From NCBI GenBank assembly GCA_026399515.1, contig JAPLQT010000106.1:739-64738 (forward strand): a DNA stretch of 64,000 nt. Reading direction: 5' to 3'. The DNA is from Pseudomonadota bacterium (GTDB lineage Bacteria; Pseudomonadota; Gammaproteobacteria; Burkholderiales; Rhodocyclaceae). The notes under the pieces were generated by a model that was not told the origin of the DNA, did no database searches, and worked only from the letters and a program-made list of their open reading frames with translations. Below are positions 51,919-62,700 of the stretch, piece after piece; within the stretch, counting starts at the first letter, position 1, and each line of letters begins with the position of its first letter. Both the position numbers and the translations under genes were made by a program.

Positions 51919-54900
51919 AGGCGGTGCGTGGAAGTGAAGTAGAAGGGGATTCTCGCCGCGGCATGCGTTATCTCCTGCACGGCTCGCCAGAGGGCTTCAT
52001 GGTGGATGAGGCGAGGCTCTGGGTGGATCCTGGCAGCGGCGATTCGCCATGGATCAAATTGTGGCGCGAAATCGAGCCGGGCTCCTGGTTCGTTTTGGCC
52101 GGGAAAATCGCCAGCGATGTGCCAGCGAATGACTGGGAAATGCTCGGCATCAGTCAGGTCCAACAATCCGAGGTTCTGCGCCGTCTTCAGGGTGATGTGG
52201 ACCTATCGACGATTGACGGGTCCAGGTTTTCGGATGCAGATCGTGAAGCTATTTTGGCGGAAGTGGAGGACGAGAACCTTTGGCGAAGCTTGCCGCTACA
52301 CATTGATACCGAGGAGTCGATTGGAAGCATTGATGCGGAATGCTTTCGCGATACCGGCAGAAATGTTCCTGAAAAGCTGTCCGAAGGGTGCCGGTTTATT
52401 CGGCGAGCCCAGAATCTTGATCACCTCGAGCACCAAAAACAGTGGATTCCGATCTGGACCAGCGAGACCACCATCCGACGCGCCTTGGAAAGTGAGGCTC
52501 CCCAACAATACTGGCGCCTGATCGTCGGAGAGATCGCCAATCTCCCATCAAGTTCTCGCGACGACCCTCTCGGGCTCCGCTCCGTGCAGTGGTTGCCATT
52601 GGCGAATGGCGGAGTGATCAGCCCGGAAGATGTGATCGACGTTGATGCGATGGCCAACGAGATCGATCAGTTGTCGTCGCGTTGTGGTTATCCATTCGCT
52701 GGTATCTCCGGACTGCACCAAGACGTGAGACTGCAAACGGAGTTCGGCACCCTTCGCCAGCTATTTTCTGCAGGAATCGAAGGCTTGCCGCGTCTGGGGC
52801 AGTTGATGTCAGAGGTGCCCGGATACAGCGTTGGCTTGATTTCCGGTCTTGGCGGCGACAACCTGCGAAAAGTGGCGGATACGCTTGAGAATCTTCCAAT
52901 GCTGCCTGCCTGGGCCATCCTAGCCAAGGCGATCCGGGTATTCGATGCAGAAGCCGTGGGAGAGCACCTGCTAGGTGAGGTATGCAAGCCGCTTGAGTTT
53001 CCCGATATCGTAGGCGCTCTGCGCGAAATATCGGATGCGGGGGCGGAAGAGCATTACGTAACGTCCTTCAATCTTTACCTTCGGCAACTTGCCCTAGCGG
53101 GAGTTCAAGGCCGGGAGCAAATTCGTCAACTTCGACTGCTGTCAAAGGCGGGCTCCTGGCAAGATGCCGGCCGCCTTTGCGTCGGTGCCGCTGGCGTGGT
53201 GTGCAATAGCCAATTGGATGACACGCAGGCTCGGATTCTTGCGGGTCTGATTGTCGACAATTCGGGGCCGACGGCAGAGGCGAACGCGGCGAAGCTAGTT
53301 GATTCAAAAGACGCGTTTCATCACGGCGAGTCGTTAGCGAGAACCCTTGAGATCTATTTCCGCTCCTGGAATGACGTGATGCCGAGCCCGCCTATTGGTG
53401 CGTTTGTATGCATGCTCGGAACCAATGCTCGGCAGTTGGGTGAAGAGCTTCTCAAACCGCATAGCATGGGGTGGTTCACCGACAGGCTCGGCTGGGTGGA
53501 TCCAGGTCAGGAAGCAGATGGCAAGTGGCGATGGATGAGTCGGATGAGCGCTTTGGAGGCGCTCGATTCGCTGGATCCACGTATCAAGGTGACGGCAGAT
53601 TCATGCGTCGATGTGCTGACGATTACCGGCGATCTGTTGTCAGTCGATCTCGACAGTGAGTTCGATACGATCTTCGCTGGCGCATTCAGTTGGCGAGGCG
53701 GCTACACGGTAGACATCACCCTGCGTAGTTTGCCGAATCTTGTGAATTTCGCGCCCCAGGATCTGTCGAATCTGCTTCGTCGCAGTGCAATGCATCTGCT
53801 GAAATCCGCCTATAGCCAAGAGTCTTGCGGGATTGCTCCGCTCTGGGACGAACTTGAGAAGAGCGATCAACTGTCTCTGGAGGTTGCGCGTGACCTGATC
53901 CTCGAAAACCTGCCGTTCTATCTGCAGCAGCTCAAAGTGGCGAAACGGAACCGAAAATTATCCGATGCTTTGACCTCACTGAAGAAACTACAGCACGAGA
54001 AATCTGAAGCGGCGAGTACCAATCACGCCGCATTGCCGGCCTTGGAGGGCAAGGTAGGCGAGGCCAAGAAATATCTCGCTCGCCTTATGGTGGAGGACGA
54101 AGATGTTCAGCGGGCCATCCTTTCGGGTGTTCGAGATCGCGTCAAACAAAGTCAGTACGAATTGTCGAGCATTGCCTTTGAGCTATTTCAGAACGCGGAT
54201 GACGCCGTTTCCGAAATGCAGCTACTTCACCAGGGTGGTGGTCAGGTCCCTTTTCCCAGTAAAGCGATCGGGCGATTCATCGTTGAAGCCGATGGAGCGG
54301 TTTTGCGTTTCATTCACTGGGGACGGCCAATCAATTTCACCGGTCAGGGCGCGGCAGCAAATCCTGCTTATCAGGACGACTTGGAGAACATGCTTATCCT
54401 TTCGGCGTCGGACAAGGACGCTGCCCAACTGGTGACAGGCAAGTTCGGTCTGGGATTCAAGAGTGTGCTGCTCGCAACGGATAGTCCACGCATCGTCAGT
54501 GCCGACTTGCGTGCCAAGATCATCGGCGGCTGCCTACCAGAACGATGGACTGGACCGGACGTTGAGCAGGCATTGGCGGTACTTGAGCGCCATCGGGTCG
54601 CCGATGGACCACGCTTGCGCCCGACGTTGATCGAACTGCATGTCGATGCGCCGGAAGAGCGAGAGCAGATAATTGCTCGTTTCGACGCATTCGCGGGAAT
54701 GCAGGCGGTATTCAGTAAAGAGATTCGCCGAATCTCGATTCAAGGCCAGGAGCGCGAATGGCGCCCCGTGCTTTTGATTGACGATACGCCGGGTATCGAG
54801 ATCGGATCTGTGCGGCTGCCGACCAAAAGTGGTTTTGCCCCTGGACGACTACTTGTCTGGCGCGGCCGCAATGCAACCGTAGCGATGCGTTTGGACTCGC

Positions 54901-56978
54901 GGGGGGTGGTCCCCTTCGAAGGCAACAGCGCCCTTGCTTTGCCTTCCATCTGGGTGACTGGGCCGACGCGTGAGACGCCGGCGAGCGGGCTTATCCTCAA
55001 CGCGAATTTCGACGTGGATGCTGGGCGTGGCGCGTTGGCTCACGGCGAGGGGGGGCAAGCGAACCTCAGGCTGGTTCGTGAACTTGCCGAGGAGTTTTCA
55101 CGCGACCTGAAGCAGGTAGTTCAGGGCACGCGCGATGATTGGGATTTGGCGCGAGACAGGCTCGGGCTTGCACAGGATGTTTCCGCAGCCGCATTTTGGG
55201 CGAGTTTTTGGAAGCAGGCTGTGCAGACAAGAATTGATGATGATGCCTCATTGTCGGCCGAGCTCCTTCACTGCTTCGGCACCTGCCTGCTCGACCGCTT
55301 CGTCAAATTGGCAGGAGAGGTCCCGAACGGAATGCCAGATGATCTGGGTGAGTTTGTCCCCGTGGATGATATTTGCCTTGTCGTCGGGAGCCGTTGGTTT
55401 CCTGTGCTGCCGCATTTGCGTGTTTGGGCAGATTTTGTTGGCAGCTATCCAGTACCTGGCTGGATTGCTGAAGACGTTGCGGACGCGCTCGAGGCTGCGA
55501 GGGCCGCATCGGATGGAAGCAGTATTCCCAGACTCAGCGTTGAATTGATCAGAAGCTGTGTTCCGAATTCTCATTGTTCCCCGGAAACAGCCAACGCGCT
55601 GTTCTTTGTCTTGGCGAATGTGCATCCGTTTGACCAGATCCTGGTTGGCAATGTTTTCAGCACGCTGTTGTTTATGGCGGAAGACGGATCGTGGCAGCTT
55701 GGATCCGATTTGCTGAAGGATCGAAATGCGCCAGAAGAAGGCTTGTGCTTCTTGTTCGCTGACAGCCGGAATGTCCTCAACAGTAGCTATACGAGTACAG
55801 CGCGGAATTTCGCGATTGAGCGCGGTGCGCGATGGTTCCTTGCGCCTTACACGATCGCAGGTTGGATATTCCGTTCGTCCAGTTCGGCTGCACGCGAGGC
55901 GGGTTTGCGCTATCTGCTTTGTGGTGCTCAGAGTTTCGCAGTGCGCGAGCAACTGCGACTCGGCCTCATCGGTACGTGGCTGGAGTCGATCCAGGTCGAT
56001 TCCGCCGTGCTCGCCACGTTTTCGCCGGATGAACGACAGCAGCTGGTTGCCATGCTGAACCCGGGTGGTCTCGATTATCTGCCGCCAACGATTGAGCCCA
56101 TTGTTACGACAGTTATTCATGAAGCTGCTCTGGAGAGGATTTTCGAGTGGTGGACCGATGAGCGCGATGAGCTTCTGCCGAAATACGAGAAGAATTTCTG
56201 GCCGGAGAGCGTTCCGCGGCGGTTTGAAGATCCTGCCGATGGAGATCGACGATCGTGGATGACCTTATTTGCGCTCGGATTGATGCAGCGCTTGGGTCGG
56301 ACGCGAGACTTTCAGAATCGCGGCTTCATCGACTTCACTGATTCGAAGGGATGGTGGCCTGTTTTCTGCAACGTCCGCCCTCAGGACGATCCCGATGCCT
56401 GGATGAACATCCTGAAGGACTATGCCGAGCAACCAAATGCGGACGAGAAGTACATTCGCTGGATGGATTGTTTCCCGAGCCTCTATCGGATTGCGCGATG
56501 GATGGAAGCCTATTCGCATGTCTTCCTCAGTCTGGATCAGCGAACGCCTCGCGAGCTTGTGGCATATCTTGCCCCGAACGAGGATCCGGTTCTGGATGGC
56601 TCAGACATCCTTGCGCCATCGCTGCGGAATAGCCTGAGACTCGGCCAGCACCTCGTCGTACGCGAACTGCTGCGGGCTGGTACTTTGAAGTCCGATACGG
56701 CTCAGAGCCTTGCCTACATGCCGAATTTCCGTGTCAGGGCCTTGTTCACTCAGATCGGCTATCCGTCACCGGATACGGGAATGGCGATCTCGCAAATTCT
56801 GAGGAGTGCGCTGGGAGATCGCGCCGGATTTCACGGCGATTATGATATCCCGCTCCTGATCCTTGCTGGTAGCAGTGACCTGCAAGCACGAGTTCTCGAT
56901 ATCCGGCAGGATGACGACGGGTTTGAAGATGTGAACGTTTTGTACGGAATGGAGATTGACGATGAGTCGCTTGTCTGA
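51912..56978 (+). CDS. Sacsin-like HATPase giant protein, C-terminal part
   Basis: A 1,688-codon frame that likely continues the previous one. It contains a second sacsin-type ATPase near residues 745-900: QYELSSIAFELFQNADDAVSEMQ, then RFIHWGRPINFTG and LVTGKFGLGFKSVLLATDSPRI, separated from the first by more than 1,300 residues. Before it there is a predicted coiled segment (KKLQHEKSEAASTNHAALPALEGK). After it come about 750 residues with no recognised motif. The TTG at 51912 is probably not a true start. Sacsin-type proteins have chaperone-like roles in animals; in bacteria repeated domains of this kind sit in defence islands, so ATP-driven sensing or remodelling is inferred. Confidence 0.8.
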   Translation: MLKAVRGSEVEGDSRRGMRYLLHGSPEGFMVDEARLWVDPGSGDSPWIKLWREIEPGSWFVLAGKIASDVPANDWEMLGISQVQQSEVLRRLQGDVDLSTIDGSRFSDADREAILAEVEDENLWRSLPLHIDTEESIGSIDAECFRDTGRNVPEKLSEGCRFIRRAQNLDHLEHQKQWIPIWTSETTIRRALESEAPQQYWRLIVGEIANLPSSSRDDPLGLRSVQWLPLANGGVISPEDVIDVDAMANEIDQLSSRCGYPFAGISGLHQDVRLQTEFGTLRQLFSAGIEGLPRLGQLMSEVPGYSVGLISGLGGDNLRKVADTLENLPMLPAWAILAKAIRVFDAEAVGEHLLGEVCKPLEFPDIVGALREISDAGAEEHYVTSFNLYLRQLALAGVQGREQIRQLRLLSKAGSWQDAGRLCVGAAGVVCNSQLDDTQARILAGLIVDNSGPTAEANAAKLVDSKDAFHHGESLARTLEIYFRSWNDVMPSPPIGAFVCMLGTNARQLGEELLKPHSMGWFTDRLGWVDPGQEADGKWRWMSRMSALEALDSLDPRIKVTADSCVDVLTITGDLLSVDLDSEFDTIFAGAFSWRGGYTVDITLRSLPNLVNFAPQDLSNLLRRSAMHLLKSAYSQESCGIAPLWDELEKSDQLSLEVARDLILENLPFYLQQLKVAKRNRKLSDALTSLKKLQHEKSEAASTNHAALPALEGKVGEAKKYLARLMVEDEDVQRAILSGVRDRVKQSQYELSSIAFELFQNADDAVSEMQLLHQGGGQVPFPSKAIGRFIVEADGAVLRFIHWGRPINFTGQGAAANPAYQDDLENMLILSASDKDAAQLVTGKFGLGFKSVLLATDSPRIVSADLRAKIIGGCLPERWTGPDVEQALAVLERHRVADGPRLRPTLIELHVDAPEEREQIIARFDAFAGMQAVFSKEIRRISIQGQEREWRPVLLIDDTPGIEIGSVRLPTKSGFAPGRLLVWRGRNATVAMRLDSRGVVPFEGNSALALPSIWVTGPTRETPASGLILNANFDVDAGRGALAHGEGGQANLRLVRELAEEFSRDLKQVVQGTRDDWDLARDRLGLAQDVSAAAFWASFWKQAVQTRIDDDASLSAELLHCFGTCLLDRFVKLAGEVPNGMPDDLGEFVPVDDICLVVGSRWFPVLPHLRVWADFVGSYPVPGWIAEDVADALEAARAASDGSSIPRLSVELIRSCVPNSHCSPETANALFFVLANVHPFDQILVGNVFSTLLFMAEDGSWQLGSDLLKDRNAPEEGLCFLFADSRNVLNSSYTSTARNFAIERGARWFLAPYTIAGWIFRSSSSAAREAGLRYLLCGAQSFAVREQLRLGLIGTWLESIQVDSAVLATFSPDERQQLVAMLNPGGLDYLPPTIEPIVTTVIHEAALERIFEWWTDERDELLPKYEKNFWPESVPRRFEDPADGDRRSWMTLFALGLMQRLGRTRDFQNRGFIDFTDSKGWWPVFCNVRPQDDPDAWMNILKDYAEQPNADEKYIRWMDCFPSLYRIARWMEAYSHVFLSLDQRTPRELVAYLAPNEDPVLDGSDILAPSLRNSLRLGQHLVVRELLRAGTLKSDTAQSLAYMPNFRVRALFTQIGYPSPDTGMAISQILRSALGDRAGFHGDYDIPLLILAGSSDLQARVLDIRQDDDGFEDVNVLYGMEIDDESLV

Positions 56979-58212
56979 GGGATGCCGCGTAACGCACCCG
57001 CGCCATGGTCCCGGCGAGGTTCTGTTCGATCGCGGCGAGACGATGGTCGCCCGGTTCGCCCATGGCCTCGAAGAGGTCAAGTCGAGTGAACTGGTCAGAA
57101 TCGTGGATTTGTTGGCGGCCATCGAAGGCGGTGAGAATTTCCCTCTCGATACCACCTTGCTCCGTGCGCAAGCCACTGCAATCCGTTCGGTGAATGACGC
57201 CTGGGGTGTCTTCTCTCGTTCGCGAATCTCCCTGCTGCCCCATCAACTGTGGGTTTGCCACAAGGCGTTGCGGCAGTGGCCGATCCGGCTTCTGATTGCC
57301 GACGACGTGGGGATGGGGAAGACCGTCGAAGCGGGCCTTGTCCTGTGGCCCTTGCTCGCCAAGGGCGCAATCAAGCGACTGCTGATCCTGACGCCGGCAA
57401 AGCTGGTCGAGCAATGGCAGATCCGCATGCGGCAGATGTTCGATATTCGTCTTGCGATTTACACGACCGACGCCGACACGCCTCGAAGTGATTTCTGGAA
57501 CACGCAGGATCGCGTCGTCGCTTCACTACCGACGCTCAGAGCCGATAACAACGGTCGGCACGAGCGCCTGTTGTCTGCGCCTGAATGGGACATGGTCATC
57601 GTCGATGAGGCACATCACCTGAACGCCGATGAGAACGGCTCGAAGACGCTGGGCTTGCAGCTGCTGGAGAACATGCAAGAGCTTGGCAAGATCACCTCCT
57701 GCATCTTCTTCACTGGCACACCGCACCGGGGTAAGGACTACGGTTTCTGGTCGCTGATGCGCGTCCTGGATTCAAGAGAGTTTGATCCGGATAAATCAAA
57801 CGATCGGATGCTGGCGGCACTGCCGCGCTATCTCATTCGGAACGCCAAGCAGAAGGCGACCGACATGAGCGGCAACCGTCTATTCCAGCCGATAAAGCAG
57901 TATCCGGAAACCTTCGACTACACGCCCGAGGAATCCGCGTTTTACAGCCTGATGAGTAACTTTATCCTTGCCGGTAAGGCTTATGCATCAAGTTTGAATA
58001 AGGCCCAGCGCGGGCAGGTGATGCTGGTTTTGATCGCCCTTCAAAAACTGGCATCCAGTTCGGTCGCCGCTGTTCGGTCGGCACTTGAAACGAGGCAGGT
58101 ACGCCTGTACGGCCTCGCGACCAAGTATCGCAATGACTTGGCGCAAGAAACTGAAGACCCGTCATCCAGGCAAGATCCTGTTGATGGAGGACGAGGCTGC
58201 GCACTTGAATGA
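56962..58212 (+). pseudogene. Second SNF2/RapA-type helicase, 5' part
   Basis: From ATG 56962 (GGAG eight bases before; the start overlaps the sacsin-like stop) the frame encodes an SF2 ATPase lobe: CRVTHPRHGPGEVLFDRGE (tudor-like start), Walker A LIADDVGMGKTVEAGLVLWPLL (near residue 114), LLILTPAKLVEQW, motif II MVIVDEAHHLN (near 215) and IFFTGTPHRGKDYGFW. Homology ends near 58146 (KYRNDLAQE), after which the frame runs out at 58212. Removing one A from GAAAC at about 58147-58150 would join it to the 3' part (AQELKTRHPGKILLMEDEAA). Note that three A bases in a row are present at the join. Confidence 0.85.
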
Positions 58213-59569
58213 CCTGATCGACGCTGCTTCTGCCGTCAAGACCGAAACACGCATTCATCGCGTGATCGAAATTATTGAAAGCCGTTTTTCCGGGCGCTCC
58301 GTGCTCCTCTTTACCGAGTACAAGCGAACGCAGGCTCTCTTGATGTCGGCCTTGATTGATCGATTTGGTGACGACTGCGTCGGCTTCATCAACGGCGACG
58401 ACCGGCTGGATGGGGTCACGCTGCCGGACGGACGGGTCGTGAGCAAGTCGGCTCGACGTGAGGACGTTTGTGAAGCATTCAATTCGGGAGGCATCCGCTT
58501 TCTGATTTCCACCGAAGCAGGTGGGGAGGGAATCGATCTGCAATATCGGTGCAACGCGCTGATTCACGTGGACCTCCCGTGGAACCCGATGCGGTTGCAT
58601 CAGCGTGTTGGCCGCCTCAATCGTTACGGGCAGACGCAGACGGTGGAGGTGGTGTCGCTCCGCAATCCGGATACTGTCGAGTCGATGATCTGGGACAAAC
58701 TGGAGGAAAAGATCGCCAATATCATGGCCGCCCTCGGCTCGGCCATGGACGAGCCTGAGGATCTCCTGCAATTGGTGCTTGGCATGGCCAGTCCGGGATT
58801 CTTCGAGGAATTGTTCGTCGGTGCCGCCGCGGTCCCAAAGGATCGGCTGGCTGGCTGGTTCGATTCCCAAACGCTAACCTTTGGCGGCGCTTCGGCAATC
58901 GATACGGTCAAGACCCTGGTCGGGCATGCGCAGAGTTTCGATCTTTCGGGACTGAAGGACGTGCCGCCGCTCGATCTTCCTGATCTTCTGCCGTTCTTTC
59001 AGGGCGCCTTGGAACACAACGGCCGGCGGCCGAAGCTCGACGCTGGATTGTTGTCGTTCAAGACGCCCGAAAGGTGGCTCGATCATCCGGCGATCAAACG
59101 CGACTACAAAGACCTGTGCTTTGATCGCAGCTCGCGTATCAGTGCGGAAGGCGGATTGATCGGTGTCGGTCATCCATTGGTCACTCGTGCTTTGGACCAG
59201 GCGGATCGAATGGAATCCGTACTGTCCTATGTCAATGGATTGAGTTCGCCGCTATTGCTCCTTCTCGCGTCAGACCGAGTGACCGATGGAGGCGCGCATG
59301 TGCGACGCACGGCTCTTGGCGTTGTTCAGGACGAGGCCGGTCCCACCGTTATTCGTGATTGGGAGGTCTTGAAGCTGCTGAACGGGTTGGAGGTTCCGCG
59401 CGCCGCTCTGGACAAGACAAGAATCGATGCTTCACAAATGCAAAGCTGGGTGCGTGAAGCGAAGCTAGCCGCGGCGGCTTACTTGCCGAAGCTTGATCTA
59501 CCGTTTTCGGTGCCGGAGCTGAAGGAACTTCTGCTTCTCTGGCCTTTGGAACTCGCTTCGAAAGCATGA
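58085..59569 (+). pseudogene. Second SNF2/RapA-type helicase, 3' part
   Basis: Homology begins near 58150 with LKTRHPGKILLMEDEAAHLNDLIDAA. The helicase C lobe follows: SVLLFTEYKRTQALLMSALID, FNSGGIRFLISTEAGGEGIDLQYRCNALIHVDLPWNPMRLHQRVGRLNRYGQTQTVEV (motifs V and VI), then a helical C-terminal region. The codons before 58150 are in a noise frame. Restored, the protein would be about 868 aa. It is a different gene from the DrmD-like helicase at the start of the array, so two SNF2-type motors are encoded. Confidence 0.85.
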
Positions 59570-59733
59570 GCGGCTCGATGTCGTCAAACATCAGCATTGC
59601 TTGTCTTCTCGAGGCGACGGCCCAGCAAAGCGTCTGCGGTATGGGCTTCAAGAGCCGAACAGCGCCCGATCAGGCTGTCGTGCTCCGCACTTACTGCATT
59701 GAATAGCTAAGTCATCCAGGTTCGCGAACCCAT
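59570..59733. other. Intergenic region inside the array, nothing recognised
   Basis: 164 bases between the second SNF2 helicase and the giant helicase. It is the longest gap within the array, so an internal promoter could lie here, but I see no convincing -35/-10 pair or strong hairpin. Confidence 0.4.
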
Positions 59734-62700
59734 ATGCTGCCTTCACTCCTTGCTCGAGAAATACAGAACGGCCTGAAGCATTTCCTGCGGACCGGCTTCG
59801 AGCCATCTGACCCTCTTTTTGCCGGCGTCATGCAACGCTTTACCGAAGACGAGGCACGCTGGATGAAAGGGCCTTACATCCAGGTGGGGCTACCGTTTCG
59901 CACCGGAACGCACGGCACCAAATACTTCGGGAGCTTTGAGACCGAATTTCCCGGACACGTCCATCAGGAGGTGGCGTGGCAACGGCTGACCAGCAACCGC
60001 GCGGCGGCGAGCACGTTGGTGGCTACCGGCACGGGGAGCGGCAAGACCGAATGCTTTTTGTACCCACTGCTTGACCACTGCGCCCGTGCTCGTGGCGATG
60101 GCGTGGTCGGGGTCAAAGCACTGGTGATCTACCCGATGAATGCGCTGGCCGCCGATCAGGCCCGGCGCTTTGCCCAGATCATTGCCCAGACACCGGCATT
60201 CAAGGGATTGCGCGTCGGCTTGTTTGTGGGTGGGCGCTCGTGCAAGTATGGCCGGGGCCTCATGGCCATGACGGCCACCAGCGTGATTACCGACCGCGAG
60301 ACGCTGCGCAAAGACCCGCCTGACATCTTGCTGACCAACTACAAGATGCTCGACTATCTGCTGATTCGCCCCAAGGACCGGCTGCTGTGGGCCAAGAACA
60401 CGGCGGAGACCTTGCGCTATGTGGTGGTGGACGAGTTGCATACCTTCGATGGTGCGCAAGGGACGGACTTGGCGCTGCTGCTGCGCCGACTGCGGGCACG
60501 CCTGCAAACGCCGGACGGTCACTTGATTTGTGCTGGCACGTCGGCCACCTTGGGCGGCAATGCGGATACGGCGCCACTGCGTGAATACGCGCGACAAATC
60601 TTCGGCGTGGATTTTCCGCTGGAATCGGTCGTCACGGAAAACAGACTGACCGAGGGAGAATTCCTTGGTGAGAGCACGATCGAGCATGTGCTGTATCCAC
60701 GGCCTGATTTTGATACGGTGCTGGATACCGACCAGTATCCGTCGCAACAAGCAGCGGTGGCGGCGTGGTTCGCCTTGTTCTTCCCTGGGCTGGAACTGCC
60801 TGCCGATGTGGATGACCCTGCCTGGCGCCGTGCGCTGGGTGGCTTGCTCAAGAAACATTTGCTGTTCGTGAATCTGCTCAAGCTGCTGAAAAGCCAGATC
60901 GTCTCGCTGGCCGAGTTGCAGCAGCAGATGCAAGGCCCCTTGCCTGAAGGCGCACGTGCTCATATCGGCCAGGTGCTGGATGCTTTGCTGGTGTTGGTGG
61001 CTTGGGCGCGTGACCCGGTCGGCCGCCCCTTGGTGACGCTTAGGGTGCAACTCTGGATGCGCGAGCTGCGCCGGATGGTGGCGCAGGTGTGCGGCGATAC
61101 GCTGAACATTGAGCTGCGCGCCGACAGTGACGTCAAGCGCGAGCCCGGCAAGCTGTATCTGCCGCTGTTGCAGTGTGCGGATTGCCATACCACCGGCTGG
61201 CTTAGTCGGCTGCCCAATGGTCAATCCAGGCTGGTCACCGATCTCGACGAAATTTACAACACCTGGTTTGCCGGGCAGCCGGAAGCGCTGCGCCTCTATG
61301 CGCTCGCTGGATTGAAGCGTCCATTGTGCGATGGTATTGCCCAGCGAGTTTGTACCCAATGCGGCCATCTCCAAAGTGGTCCGGGGGAATGCGCGGCCTG
61401 CGGCCACGGGGATCTGGTGGATGTATTCCGGGTGACGGCGAACCGCTCCACCACCACCAAAGCGGGTGTCGCGCATGTATGGCACGACCCGACGTGTCCG
61501 GCCTGTGGCAGCAAATTCAGGCAGCTCTTGCTCGGTGCTCGAAATACAACGCTCGGTGCCGTCACGATTGAACAAGGCTGGGCCAGCCCGTTTAATGACG
61601 ACAAGAAGCTGATTGCTTTTTCTGATTCGGTGCAGGATGCAGCGCACCGGGCCGGCTTCTTCACGGCACGAACGTATCTCAACACGGTGCGCACTGGCCT
61701 GTCGCAGGTGATCGACCAGATCGCCACGCCGCAGTGTTCATGGAGCACTTTTCTAGATCAGTCGGCGCAACTGTGGCTGACGGAAGGATCGCCACTTGCG
61801 ATGCCGGTCGAACGCTTTGTCTCGGAATTCATCGGTCCGGACATGATGTGGCAACGGGACTGGGCAGTATCACTCCAGGGCCTGGACAGCTTGCCCGGCG
61901 GAAGCCAATTGCCGGCAAGGGTGCAAAAGCGTCTCGCCTGGCAGGCGTTTGCCGAATTCACTTATCTCAGCCGCCGAGGGCGCAATCTTGACGCCATTGG
62001 TAAAGCCACGGTGGCACCACGACTGGCCGACATAGAACTCGCCGCCGAAGCACTGCTGCCCGTGTTGCATGAAAACTTCGGTATCCGTCACGCGGACCAG
62101 AGAACCGTGGTGCAGTGGCTGTGGGGGTTCGTGTGTCATCTGCGTCAGCGCGGTGCAGTGGGCCACCCCGAGCTAATGAAATACGCCTTGGATGGCAACG
62201 TCTTTGGCCTGACCCATTCGGCAGGTCGGAGCGAGTGGATGCCGCGCATGGGCGACCGTTCACCCCACCCGATGTTTCTGTCGCTGGGCAAAGAGCGCGG
62301 GTTTGACCATCTGGTGAATCCACAAGCGCAAACCTTCTTTCAGACCTGGCTACAGGCGACCTTGGGCGCCAATGGATTGCTACCCAGTAAAGCGGATGAA
62401 GCGATCTACACGCAGGCTATTGATGTGCTGGTGCGAACAGGGGTTTTGTCACGCATCGCCAACGATCCCTTTGATGCAATCTGTTTGAACCCGGCGGCTT
62501 TGGTGTTGGAAACGCGGCTCGTGCGATTGGTGTCTGCGCAAGGCAAGCGCGGGCTCACCGTACCGGAGGATTCGGCAGATGCCTTGCTCGGCATGCCCTG
62601 TCTCGACGCCCCGCAGGAAAACTATGCCGAAAAAGTGGATGCCGGTGGTTGGCTCGCTAATCGCTTCAGCCGGGGTGACTTGCGACGGGTGTTTTCTGCC

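Noticed and set aside
59890-61647. 585-codon minus-strand frame
   Set aside because: Antisense shadow of the giant DEAD/DEAH helicase, which has all its motifs on the plus strand.
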